Source: Zavarzinia aquatilis
Lineage (GTDB): Bacteria; Pseudomonadota; Alphaproteobacteria; Zavarziniales; Zavarziniaceae
Direction: 5' to 3'
DNA: 64,000 bases
Assembly: GCF_003173035.1 (NCBI RefSeq)
Contig: NZ_QGLE01000009.1
Location: 62,001-126,000, forward strand
Shown here: one piece after another, positions 46,217-54,420 of the stretch
Numbering within the stretch: position 1 is the first letter of the stretch
How the letters are laid out: the number at the start of each line of letters is the position of its first letter
The notes under the pieces: model-generated
What the model was told of the DNA's origin: nothing
The model's database searches: none
What the model saw: only the letters and a program-made list of their open reading frames with translations
Program-made: the position numbers and the translations under genes

Positions 46217-48091
46217 TCAGGCGACGAAGATGAAGTCGGCGCCGGTCACGAGCGGGGATGCGGTGTTGGACAGAACCATGACCTCCCCGCCACCGAAGCG
46301 GACTTCGGTCGATGCGCCGCCGCTGACGGCGACGATGGAGCTGCCGTCGGCCTGGAATTCGGCCAGGTTGTGGTAACCGAAATCGCGGACGTCGATACGG
46401 TCGAGGCCATCTTCGAAATCCGCGGTGTCCCTGCCGCCGCCTACGGTGGCGACGAAGACATCGGCCCCGGCCCCACCGAGCAAGCGGTCATTGCCGAGCC
46501 CGCCGGTCAGGATGTCGTCGCCCGCTTCGCCGACCAGCGTGTCGTTGCCGGCGTCGCCGAAGACAAGATCGGCGCCGCCGCCGCCCCGCAGGGTGTCGAC
46601 GCCGTCGCCGCCGCGCAACGTGTCGCTGCCCGCGCCGCCCCGGGCAACGTCGTCGCCCGCGCCAAGATCGGCCACGATCGACTGGGCGGCGGTCACGGAT
46701 CCGCCCTCGAGCCGGTCCTTGCCGTCGCCGCCGACGATGTGTTTCACGCCGTCGATATCGGCGTCGTTCACCGTCAGCGTGTTGCCGAGGTCGCTGAAGT
46801 AAAGGGTCTCGACATCGCTCAGGCCGGCGATGCCGCCGATGGTGCCGCCCGTTGTGATCTGTACCGCGGTCACGTTCCAGTAGTTCTGGAAATCGAGGTA
46901 GCCGTGGTGGACGACCTGATCGGCGTCGGTCAGATAGGCGGCCTGCGCCTTGACGACGATTTCCGGCACGGGCCGGGGGGCCGGACCGCCTAAGCCCTGG
47001 AAGCCATCGTAATAACCCGTGTCGACGCGATCGACACCGGCCCCGATCTCGATGTCGAAGGAGGCGCTGTCGTCCCAGTTCGGCGATTCCACACGCAGGT
47101 CGATGGTATCGTTGCCGTCGGAGCCAATGATGCTCACGGTATCGACGCCGAACAGGGAATCGAGTTCCAGCGTGATGCCCCCGGTGGCGAGATGGATCAC
47201 CTCGAAGCCTTCGATGGCGATCGCCGGGTCCTCGCCTGCCTCATGCGCGGTGTCGTCCAGCAGGATCTGGTAGTGGCCGGCCTTGACCAGCGCCAGGGTG
47301 TCCGTGCCGCCGTTGCCGCTGAACTGTTCCGAGCCATCGGTGGCGATGCTCTCGACGATGCGGACGATATCGTCGCCTTCGCTGCCGAAGAAACTGTCGG
47401 TGCCCTTGCCGGCCTCGAAGATCACGGGCAGGGCGGACTGGGCGGTCACGGTGTCGTTGCCCGCGCCGCCGACGACCGTGATGATTCCGGTGTCGGAGGT
47501 CATGATGTCGTCGTCGGTCAGGGTCAATTCGTTGGCGGCCCCGACCGCGCTGTAGAGCTGTATGCGCTCGATACCCTGCAGCGCATCAAGCCCGCCGGGC
47601 GCGCCGAAATGCGCCGCGCTGGTGAAGGCCAGGGTATCGGTGCCGGTGCCGCCATAGATCGCGTCAGCGCCGGTGAGCTGCGCCGGGTCGATCCGGAAGA
47701 TATCGTCGCCGGCGCCGCCGCGGGCGACATCGTTGCCGGCGCCGAGCGTGGCGTCGAGGCGGGTGGCCGCGCTGAAGCCCGACGCGTCGATGACATCGTG
47801 GCCATTGCGGCCGGTGACGGTCAGCACGCCCGTGTTGGTGATGTCTTCGACCAGGGTGATCTGGTTGCCGGCGCTGGCGAGGGTGAGCGCCTCGATCCCG
47901 GAGATGCCGGCGCCCACGACGTTGAAGTCCACGGCGCCGCCGTCCAGCAGATCCAGCCTGTCCGTGCCGCCGTCGCCGCCCGTGGCGACATCCCCGGCCT
48001 GCAATTCAGCGATCTTGAAGCGAAAGGCGTCGTTGACACCGTTGTTGCCCACAAGCACATCGGCACCCGTGGTGCCCCGAAACACGGTCAT
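46217..48091 (-). CDS. RTX-type calcium-binding repeat protein (copy B)
   Basis: 624 residues from the ATG at 48091 (MTVFRGTTGADVLVGNNG), with GAGGGGTT upstream. It aligns by eye with copy A over the whole length: the same N-terminal FRGTTG block, (F/I)KxAELQAGD, the SGIE.(I/L)(A/T)L.(S)AGN block, and the same C-terminal DVRDFGYHNLAEFQADGSSI ... ADFIFVA. Nonapeptide repeats include GGAGSDTLR, GGDGVDTLR, GGGGADLVF, GDAGNDTLV and GGLGNDRLL. Export by a type I system is inferred. It probably arose by tandem duplication with copy A. Confidence 0.88.
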   Translation of the reverse strand: MTVFRGTTGADVLVGNNGVNDAFRFKIAELQAGDVATGGDGGTDRLDLLDGGAVDFNVVGAGISGIEALTLASAGNQITLVEDITNTGVLTVTGRNGHDVIDASGFSAATRLDATLGAGNDVARGGAGDDIFRIDPAQLTGADAIYGGTGTDTLAFTSAAHFGAPGGLDALQGIERIQLYSAVGAANELTLTDDDIMTSDTGIITVVGGAGNDTVTAQSALPVIFEAGKGTDSFFGSEGDDIVRIVESIATDGSEQFSGNGGTDTLALVKAGHYQILLDDTAHEAGEDPAIAIEGFEVIHLATGGITLELDSLFGVDTVSIIGSDGNDTIDLRVESPNWDDSASFDIEIGAGVDRVDTGYYDGFQGLGGPAPRPVPEIVVKAQAAYLTDADQVVHHGYLDFQNYWNVTAVQITTGGTIGGIAGLSDVETLYFSDLGNTLTVNDADIDGVKHIVGGDGKDRLEGGSVTAAQSIVADLGAGDDVARGGAGSDTLRGGDGVDTLRGGGGADLVFGDAGNDTLVGEAGDDILTGGLGNDRLLGGAGADVFVATVGGGRDTADFEDGLDRIDVRDFGYHNLAEFQADGSSIVAVSGGASTEVRFGGGEVMVLSNTASPLVTGADFIFVA

Positions 48092-48190
48092 AACCCCTCC
48101 TCGGCCGGTCGTTCGTCGCGGCGGCCGGACAGCTGGCCATTCGCCTTCGATCCGATCCCCTGATCCGGATGGCACCAGCAAGGGGAAGAT

Positions 48191-48226
48191 GGCACGTTCG
48201 TGCCCTTCATGAAATGACGGCCGTCA
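48191..48226. promoter_or_regulatory. Two palindromes upstream of RTX copy B
   Basis: GGCACGTTCGTGCC (48191-48204) has perfect six-base arms, and TGACGGCCGTCA (48215-48226) is a perfect 12-base palindrome. They are 24 bases apart between centres and about 100-135 bases upstream of the copy B start, where operator sites would be expected. Confidence 0.45.
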
Positions 48227-48271
48227 CACTGCCCGCTGAACAGGGGCAACGCTGCTGTGTCGGGGGGGCTT

Positions 48272-48298
48272 GCTGCGCCGCCTGGGCGGCGGCGCAGC
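48272..48298 (-). terminator. Hairpin after the alpha-E gene
   Basis: GCTGCGCCGCC and GGCGGCGCAGC form a perfect 11-base stem with a five-base loop, 10 bases past the alpha-E stop. The following bases on the minus strand are A/G/C-rich without a T tract, so termination efficiency is uncertain. Confidence 0.55.
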
Positions 48299-48307
48299 GG
48301 GGGCCGG

Positions 48308-49282
48308 TCAGGCGACCTGGCTCTGTTCGGCCACGGCATGTCCGAAGAAGGACCGGCCGAGGTCGTCGGTGATGGCGATCAGCTGCAGCTGCACCCAGTC
48401 GAGGAATTCGTGCAGGCCACCGCCCAGCACCATCTCGATCGAGCGGTTGGCGAGGGTGCCCCGGATACCATCGAGGATTTCCAGCGTGCGGTTGCCGGCG
48501 CGCAGGCCGTAACGCTGGCGCAGGCGCACCACGATCTCGTCGATCGAGGCGATGCAGACCGCGGTCGAGCGTGGGAAGGCATTGTTGAAGATCAGGAAGC
48601 CGGCGACCGAGCCCGGGCTCATGCCGCGCGGCTGAACCCGGCGATAGGCGTGATAGCCGGCGGCCGAGCGCAGCAGGGCGTTCCACTGCGAGACATCGAG
48701 GGGCGAGCCCACCTCCGTCGCGCCGGGCAGCAGCAGGTGGTACTTGATGTCGAGCAGGCGGGTGCCCTGGTCGGCGCGTTCGATCAGCTTGCCGAGCTGG
48801 TAGAAATACCAGCCCTCGTCGCGATAGAGCGTGCCTTCGAGGATGCCGGTGTGAGTCTGGCAGCCTTCCTTGATCTTCGAGCAGACGCGCGACAGGTCGG
48901 CGCGGCCGACATCGGCCGGCGTCAGCGTCCTGATCCAGCTGTGGAACATGTTCAGCTGGGTCCAGAGTTCGGTCGAGATCAATGGCCGCAGGGTGCGGGC
49001 ATTGTCGCGCGCGGCCTTGATGCAGGACGAGATCGAACTGTGGTTCTCGGGATCGAGAAGGTAATAGTGAATGACGTTGTTCGCGGTCGCGGCCTGATAC
49101 TTCTTGAAGAAGGGTTCGGCATCGGCATGAAGATTGACGATCGACAGCCAGTTTTGCGATCCGCGGGCGTCGCGGCTGAAAGTCTCGTTGACGTCGAGAA
49201 TACGCGCCAGGTTCTCGGCCCGCTCCATGGAGCGGGCAAGCCAGAACATGTCTTCGGCGAAACGGGCAAGAAGTCTAGCCAA
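48308..49282 (-). CDS. Alpha-E domain protein (stand-alone)
   Basis: 324 residues from a TTG at 49282, which gives the family N-terminus (ARLLARFAEDMFWLARSMERAENLAR) and overlaps the ATP-grasp gene by eight bases; no ATG fits. The alpha-E domain (formerly DUF403) is all-helical and is found almost only beside circularly permuted ATP-grasp and transglutaminase genes. Its proposed role is to assist the predicted amide ligase, and no activity is proven. A second alpha-E domain is fused to the ATP-grasp protein at 51685-54309. Confidence 0.9.
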   Translation of the reverse strand: MARLLARFAEDMFWLARSMERAENLARILDVNETFSRDARGSQNWLSIVNLHADAEPFFKKYQAATANNVIHYYLLDPENHSSISSCIKAARDNARTLRPLISTELWTQLNMFHSWIRTLTPADVGRADLSRVCSKIKEGCQTHTGILEGTLYRDEGWYFYQLGKLIERADQGTRLLDIKYHLLLPGATEVGSPLDVSQWNALLRSAAGYHAYRRVQPRGMSPGSVAGFLIFNNAFPRSTAVCIASIDEIVVRLRQRYGLRAGNRTLEILDGIRGTLANRSIEMVLGGGLHEFLDWVQLQLIAITDDLGRSFFGHAVAEQSQVA

Positions 49283-50714
49283 GCACCCACGTGTCTTTCG
49301 ACCCGCCTCCCTGGCTGGAGTTGACGACAAGCGAGCCGCGACGCAGCGCGACCCGGGTGAGACCGCCGGGCAGAACCCAGGTGGATTTTCCGGTGATGGC
49401 GAAGGGCCGCAGGTCGACGTGGCGCGGCTCGACCTCGCCTTCGACCAGGGTCGGACAGACCGAGAGCTGGATCGTCGGCTGGCTGATGTAATTGGCGGGG
49501 TCCGCCAGCAGATTGGCGCGGCAGGCCTCCAGCTCTTCCTTCGACGCCTTGGGCCCGACGGTGATGCCATAGCCGCCGGATTCGGCGACCGGCTTCACGA
49601 CAAGCTTGTCGAGATTGTCGAGCGTATAGGCGAGGGCATCCGGTTCCCGGCAGATGTGGGTCAGCACATTGTCGAGGATCGGTTCCTGCTGCAGGTAGTA
49701 TTTGATCAGCCGCGGCATATAGGCATAGACCGCCTTGTCGTCGGCGACGCCGGTGCCGACGGAATTCGCCAGGGCGACATTGCCGGCCCGAACCGCCCGC
49801 ATCAGCCCGGCGACACCCAGCGTCGATTCCGGGCGGAACACCTCGGGATCGAGGAAGTCATCGTTCAGGCGGCGGTAGATCGTGTGCACCCGCTCAAGGC
49901 CGCCGGTGGTCTTCATGTAGACCCGGTCGTTCTCGACCACGAGATCGCGGCCCTCGACCAGGGGCACGCCCATCTCGCGGGCAAGGAAGATATGCTCGAA
50001 ATAGGCGGAATTATAGGCACCGGGCGAGAGCAGCACGACCTGCGGGTCGACCGCCTCGGGCGGGGCGATCTCGACCATCGCTTCCTGCAGCTTGGGGCCG
50101 TAATTGTCGACGGGCAGGATCGAGATGTCGGTGGTCAGATCCGGGAAGGCGCGCAACATCATGTTGCGGTTCTCGAGCACATAGGACACGCCCGACGGGG
50201 TACGGGCATTGTCCTCGAGGACCATGAACTTGCCCTTGTCGTCGCGTACCACGTCGATGCCGCAGATATTGGCATAGGCGCCGTGGGGGATCTTCACCCC
50301 GATCATCTCCGGCCGGTAGTTGCTGTTGTTCAGCACCAGCTCGGCCGGGATGATGCCATCCTTCAGGGCATGTTGCGGGCCGTAGACGTCGGCCAGGAAC
50401 AGGTTGATCGCGGTGACGCGCTGGATGACGCCGGCTTCCAGATGGGCCCAGTCGTCGCGGCTCAGGATGCGCGGAATGACGTCGAAGGGCAGGATGCGGT
50501 CGATGGCATCCTTGTCGGAATAGACGGTGAAGGTGATGCCGAGGTTGTAAAGCTCCCGCTCGGCGTCTTCGGCCCGTCGCTGCAGGGCATCGAGATCGAG
50601 CTGGGCCAGACGCTCACGGATGGCTGTGGTGTGGTCCACCGGGGGCGTGCCGGACTGCCCCATGATCTCGCAATAGAATGGACCTTGATCGTATCGGGAC
50701 AGAACGCCGCTCAT
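49275..50714 (-). CDS. Circularly permuted type 2 ATP-grasp protein (split copy)
   Basis: 479 residues. It matches the circularly permuted ATP-grasp family found with alpha-E proteins: FLADVYGPQHALKDGIIPAE, CGIDVVRDDKGKFMVLEDNA (with E167, D168, N169), TPSGVSYVLENR, VVLLSPGAYNSAYFEHIFLA, NDDFLDPEVFRPESTLGVAG and a glycine-rich loop VVKPVAESGGYGITVG (about 372-387) that could hold ATP. The predicted chemistry is ATP-dependent ligation of a carboxylate to an amine. Substrates are unknown. The next gene, alpha-E, starts within its last codons. Confidence 0.9.
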   Translation of the reverse strand: MSGVLSRYDQGPFYCEIMGQSGTPPVDHTTAIRERLAQLDLDALQRRAEDAERELYNLGITFTVYSDKDAIDRILPFDVIPRILSRDDWAHLEAGVIQRVTAINLFLADVYGPQHALKDGIIPAELVLNNSNYRPEMIGVKIPHGAYANICGIDVVRDDKGKFMVLEDNARTPSGVSYVLENRNMMLRAFPDLTTDISILPVDNYGPKLQEAMVEIAPPEAVDPQVVLLSPGAYNSAYFEHIFLAREMGVPLVEGRDLVVENDRVYMKTTGGLERVHTIYRRLNDDFLDPEVFRPESTLGVAGLMRAVRAGNVALANSVGTGVADDKAVYAYMPRLIKYYLQQEPILDNVLTHICREPDALAYTLDNLDKLVVKPVAESGGYGITVGPKASKEELEACRANLLADPANYISQPTIQLSVCPTLVEGEVEPRHVDLRPFAITGKSTWVLPGGLTRVALRRGSLVVNSSQGGGSKDTWVLG

Positions 50715-50759
50715 CCAAGTCCTCGCTTCAACGGTGAGTCGAGCCTAGCAAACTAATTC

Positions 50760-50772
50760 GATGCGCCGCATC
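50760..50772. promoter_or_regulatory. Palindrome upstream of the split ATP-grasp gene
   Basis: GATGCGCCGCATC, with perfect six-base arms around one base, lies 46 bases upstream of the split ATP-grasp start. On the minus strand it is embedded in TTTTTGATG and an AT-rich stretch that may hold the promoter. Confidence 0.35.
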
Positions 50773-50791
50773 AAAAATCGGCAGCAGCGTA

Positions 50792-51688
50792 TCAGACCTT
50801 GGGAGGTGCACTGTTTTTAAGCGGAACCACGTCGACCCCGACCTGAAGCCGGTGCGGGCCGCCCCCGATGATGATGCCGCGCAAGGGGGCGACATCGTCA
50901 TAATCCCGGCCGCAGGCGAGGATGATGTGGTCGAGGCCGGGGATGCAGTCGTTGGTCGGGTCCAGTTCCAGCCAGCGGTCGGGGCCGATCCAGACGGCAA
51001 CCCAGGCGTGCGACTGGTCCGAGCCGACGAGGCGGGGCCGGCCGGGCGGCGGCGTGGTGCGCAGGTAACCGCTGACGTATCGCGCGGGCAGGCCGATGGA
51101 GCGCAGGCAGGCGATCATCAGATGGGCGAAGTCCTGACACACGCCCCGTTTCACGCGCAGGACCTCGGACGGCGGCGTGGTCACCGTCGTCGCCTGCGGA
51201 TCGAAGGCGAAATCGCGGTGGATGCGGGCATTGAAGGCCAGCAACGCCTCGATCGCGGGACGACCGGGCGGGAAGTCGGGGGCGGCGAATTCGGCGAACT
51301 CGCGGTCGACCTCGATCAGGGTCGAATCCTGCCGGAAGGCATAGGCGGAAAGCGTGTCCGGCGCGGCGGCGTCGAGCCGGGCGCGCAGGGCATCCCAGGC
51401 CGGGGCGGAGGCGGGATCGGGCGCGGCCTCGCCTTCGATCTCGATCTCGATCAGGGATTCGACGATCAGCTTGGTGTGCGGTTCCTCGACGGCGAATTGC
51501 ACGATCGGATTCTCGAAGGCGTCCTGCCGTTCGTTCCAGGTCGAGGGTTCGGGAATGACGCGCAGCTCGTGGCGCAGCACGCGCTGACGGCTGCTGTCGC
51601 GCGGCTTCAGATGGGCGAGGTGATGGGCGAGGGTGACCGGCTCGCCGTAGTCGTAGACCGTGTTGTGGCGCGCCTCGTAGCGGATCAT
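50792..51688 (-). CDS. Transglutaminase-like cysteine protease-fold protein
   Basis: 298 residues from the ATG at 51688, which overlaps the TGA of the fused ATP-grasp/alpha-E gene (ATGA). The N-terminal beta domain starts IRYEARHNTVYDYGEPVTLA. The core has the complete triad: Cys184 in KRGVCQDFAHL, His227 in QSHAWVAVW and Asp243 in ELDPTND. Proteins of this type cut or form isopeptide/amide bonds and accompany alpha-E/ATP-grasp genes. No signal peptide is seen, so the cytoplasm is likely. Confidence 0.92.
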   Translation of the reverse strand: MIRYEARHNTVYDYGEPVTLAHHLAHLKPRDSSRQRVLRHELRVIPEPSTWNERQDAFENPIVQFAVEEPHTKLIVESLIEIEIEGEAAPDPASAPAWDALRARLDAAAPDTLSAYAFRQDSTLIEVDREFAEFAAPDFPPGRPAIEALLAFNARIHRDFAFDPQATTVTTPPSEVLRVKRGVCQDFAHLMIACLRSIGLPARYVSGYLRTTPPPGRPRLVGSDQSHAWVAVWIGPDRWLELDPTNDCIPGLDHIILACGRDYDDVAPLRGIIIGGGPHRLQVGVDVVPLKNSAPPKV

Positions 51689-54309
51689 GGCTTGGTCACC
51701 GTGCGGATCGGCCCGCCCGGGCGCACCGCCAGCGCATGGCTGAAATAGGTCTGCGAGATGATGTCCGACAACTCGGGCAGGGTCACGTTCACGGCATCGA
51801 GCAGGGCTTCCAGCTCGACGTGGCGTCCGCCCGCGCCGGTCCCGGCGAGGCGCATGATCTCGGCGGCGCGCAGCTCCGCGAGGGCGGTCTGCGCCAGCAG
51901 GCGCGCCGCGCCGGAGCCGAAGGCACCCCGTTCGCGCGGCAGATTCTCGACATGGTCGGCGAGCGCCCACATCTGCCGCGCGAGCGAGCGCGGATTGGCC
52001 TCGTCGAGCAGCAGGAGGTCGAGCACGGGGGCGAATTGCGCCGCGGTGAAATAGCGGGCGCGATAGGTCATGAAACTGTCGGCGATCTCGAGCGCGAGGT
52101 CGAGCGCGCGGCCGGCGCCGCCAGGCCCGCCGACAATCAGCTCCCGCGCCAGCTCGACCGAGCACAGCGCCCGCTCCACCCGACGGCCGAGGTCCATGAA
52201 GCGCCAGGCCTGACCCCGCGTCATGTTTTCCATGCCAAGGCCCGACAGCGCGGCCATCGAGGCGACGATCGAATCGAAACAGTCGAGCAGGCCGACATAG
52301 TCGCCCGGTGTTGCCCTGCCGATATCGGTGATCTGGCCGTGCAGGTTCAAGAGCACCCGGGTCATGTCGACCGACAGGCGGTCGCGCACCATGCCGGTGT
52401 TCATGTTCAGCCGGCGGACCATGGCGGCGAAGCCGCTGGAGCGGGTTTCGTCGGTCAGATGCGGCAGCAGGCCGGCATCGAAACGCGCCCGGTCGGTCAC
52501 CGCCAGCTCGGCCAGTTTCGGCGTGATCTCGCCGAATTTGGCGAGGAAGGTGGCGCCGGGGCCGATTTCTTCCTGCGCCGCCTGCCCGCCGCCGTCGGTC
52601 AGGCGCTGCACGAGCGCGCGGAGCGCGCGGACGCCGAATTCGGCCCGCTCGGCATAGCGGCCGACCCAGTAGAGATCGTCGGCGACACGGCTGGGCAGAT
52701 TATTGCCCTGGCGCCGCACCTCGACCGTGGTATCGGGCGGGCGCAGCAGGCTGAACTGCTCGACCGGGGCGGAGGACAGCACCCAGGCGTCCTTGGACAG
52801 GCCGCCCTGTTGCAGGCGCAGGATCGGCCGGTCCGGCGTCGGCGCGATGCGCACGAGCGCGCCCGGCATGACCGAAAAGCCCCGCTCCGTCGCCGTCAGG
52901 AAGGCGCGCATGGCGACTGGCTGCGGTCTTGCCCCCTCGGCCGTGAAACAGGGCGCGGTCGACAGGCGCACCGGGGCCTGACCGATGGCATCGTAAGGAT
53001 GGTCGTCGAGGTGACCGGCCCAGCCGTCGGTATCGGCCGGCGGCGTCACGCCGATCTTGGGGAAGGCGGGGCGCAGGGCATAGTTGCCGCCCCGGGCCAG
53101 CAGCCGGTCGCGGCCCTGCCGCTCGCCCGCCCAGACCGTGTCGAGGTTGGGCAGCTGCAGGTCTTCGTCCAGCAGGTGGCGCGACAGCGCGGGCAGGAAA
53201 GGCATCAGGGCCGGCGTCTCGACGAGGCCGCTGCCCAGCGCGTTGGCGACGATGACATGGCCCGCCAGCACCGCCTGCACGAGACCGGCGACGCCCAGCG
53301 AGGAATCGCCGCGCAATTCCAGCGGATCGCAGAAATCGTCGTCGACCCGGCGCAGGATGACGTCGACCGGCTCCAGCCCGCCCAGGGTCTTCAGGAAGAC
53401 CCGGTTGCCGCGCACCGTCAGGTCGTTGCCCTCGACCAGCGTGTAGCCGAGATAGCGCGCGAGATAGGCGTGCTCGAAATAGGTCTCGTTGTAGGGACCG
53501 GGGGTGAGCAGCACGATGCGCGGGTAACGCGTCCAGGGCGCGAGATTGCGCAGGGTCTGGCGCAGCCGGTCGAACCAGGCGGCCAGACGCTTCACCTTCA
53601 TCGCGCGGTAGGTTTCCGCCAGCGAACGCGAGGTGATGATGCGGTTTTCGAGGGCATAGCCGGCACCCGCCGGGGTGCGGGTGCGGTCGCCCACCACCTG
53701 CCAGCGGCCTTCGGGATCGCGCACCAGATCGACGGCATAGACATGCAGCCAGATATCCGCCGGCGGCCGGAACCCGGCGAGGGGGCGCAGATAGTCGGGA
53801 TTGCATTCGACGATGCCGGGATGCAGCACGCCATCCTTCAGCACCTTTCGCTCGCCATAGAGATCGGTGAGCAGGGCATTCATCAGGCGCCCGCGCTGGA
53901 TGAGGCCGGCCTCGATCCCCGCCCATTCCGCCTCGGAAATCACCAGCGGCACGAGGTCGAGTTCGATCGCCCGGGCGGCGTTGCGCGGGTCGCCATAGAC
54001 GTTATAGGTGACGCCGTTGTCGTGCAGCAGCTGGCGCGCCCGCGCCGTGCGGTCGCCGAATTCCTGCTTGCCGAGGCCGGTCAGCGATTCGACCAGCTCC
54101 CGCCAGTGGGGGCGGATCGTGCCGGTCTCGTCCACGCATTCGTCGAACGTGCCGGGCAGGGGTTGATACCCGCGTGCACGGTCGGTGCCGCCCGCCGCGG
54201 ATTCACCGGCAGGCAGGGGCAGCGGAATTTGCGCCCCATCCTCGGGGCCTTGCGGTTCGATCGCCAGACTCACGCGGGGCATCGTATCAGGCAGGTCAGG
54301 GGCTGCCAT
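51685..54309 (-). CDS. Fused circularly permuted ATP-grasp and alpha-E protein
   Basis: 874 residues. The first part, about residues 65-530, is a circularly permuted ATP-grasp domain homologous to the split copy (LTDLYGERKVLKDGVLHPGI, RTPAGAGYALENR, VLLTPGPYNETYFEHAYLA, DDDFCDPLELRGDSSLGVAG). The second part, from about residue 540 (VADDLYWVGRYAERAEFGVR), is an alpha-E domain. Compared with the split copy, E-D-N reads G207-D208-R209, and the VVKP...GGYG loop reads YALRPAFPKIG (about 410-420), so ATP binding may be lost or changed. It is the first gene of a pair with the downstream transglutaminase. Confidence 0.9.
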   Translation of the reverse strand: MAAPDLPDTMPRVSLAIEPQGPEDGAQIPLPLPAGESAAGGTDRARGYQPLPGTFDECVDETGTIRPHWRELVESLTGLGKQEFGDRTARARQLLHDNGVTYNVYGDPRNAARAIELDLVPLVISEAEWAGIEAGLIQRGRLMNALLTDLYGERKVLKDGVLHPGIVECNPDYLRPLAGFRPPADIWLHVYAVDLVRDPEGRWQVVGDRTRTPAGAGYALENRIITSRSLAETYRAMKVKRLAAWFDRLRQTLRNLAPWTRYPRIVLLTPGPYNETYFEHAYLARYLGYTLVEGNDLTVRGNRVFLKTLGGLEPVDVILRRVDDDFCDPLELRGDSSLGVAGLVQAVLAGHVIVANALGSGLVETPALMPFLPALSRHLLDEDLQLPNLDTVWAGERQGRDRLLARGGNYALRPAFPKIGVTPPADTDGWAGHLDDHPYDAIGQAPVRLSTAPCFTAEGARPQPVAMRAFLTATERGFSVMPGALVRIAPTPDRPILRLQQGGLSKDAWVLSSAPVEQFSLLRPPDTTVEVRRQGNNLPSRVADDLYWVGRYAERAEFGVRALRALVQRLTDGGGQAAQEEIGPGATFLAKFGEITPKLAELAVTDRARFDAGLLPHLTDETRSSGFAAMVRRLNMNTGMVRDRLSVDMTRVLLNLHGQITDIGRATPGDYVGLLDCFDSIVASMAALSGLGMENMTRGQAWRFMDLGRRVERALCSVELARELIVGGPGGAGRALDLALEIADSFMTYRARYFTAAQFAPVLDLLLLDEANPRSLARQMWALADHVENLPRERGAFGSGAARLLAQTALAELRAAEIMRLAGTGAGGRHVELEALLDAVNVTLPELSDIISQTYFSHALAVRPGGPIRTVTKP

Positions 54310-54379
54310 GACTTTTCACGATCATTTTGCTCTTGAATCGATGCGATCAATTGCTGGCGACATGCAGTCAATGTCCCGG

Positions 54380-54414
54380 AAAAGCGGCCCCTGCCAAAGG
54401 CTTAGGGGCCGCTT
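54380..54414 (-). terminator. Rho-independent terminator of the DUF2126 gene
   Basis: On the minus strand AAGCGGCCCCT (read from 54414) pairs perfectly with AGGGGCCGCTT, the loop contains a further GCC/GGC pairing, and TTTT follows at 54383-54380. It separates the DUF2126 gene from the downstream fused ATP-grasp/alpha-E gene, which therefore needs its own promoter in 54310-54381. Confidence 0.75.
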
Positions 54415-54420
54415 GCCGGT

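Noticed and set aside
43399-48091. Repeats in the two RTX genes considered as a CRISPR or DNA-level repeat array
   Set aside because: The repetition is at the protein level (nonapeptide repeats) with variable spacing and codons, inside long intact reading frames.
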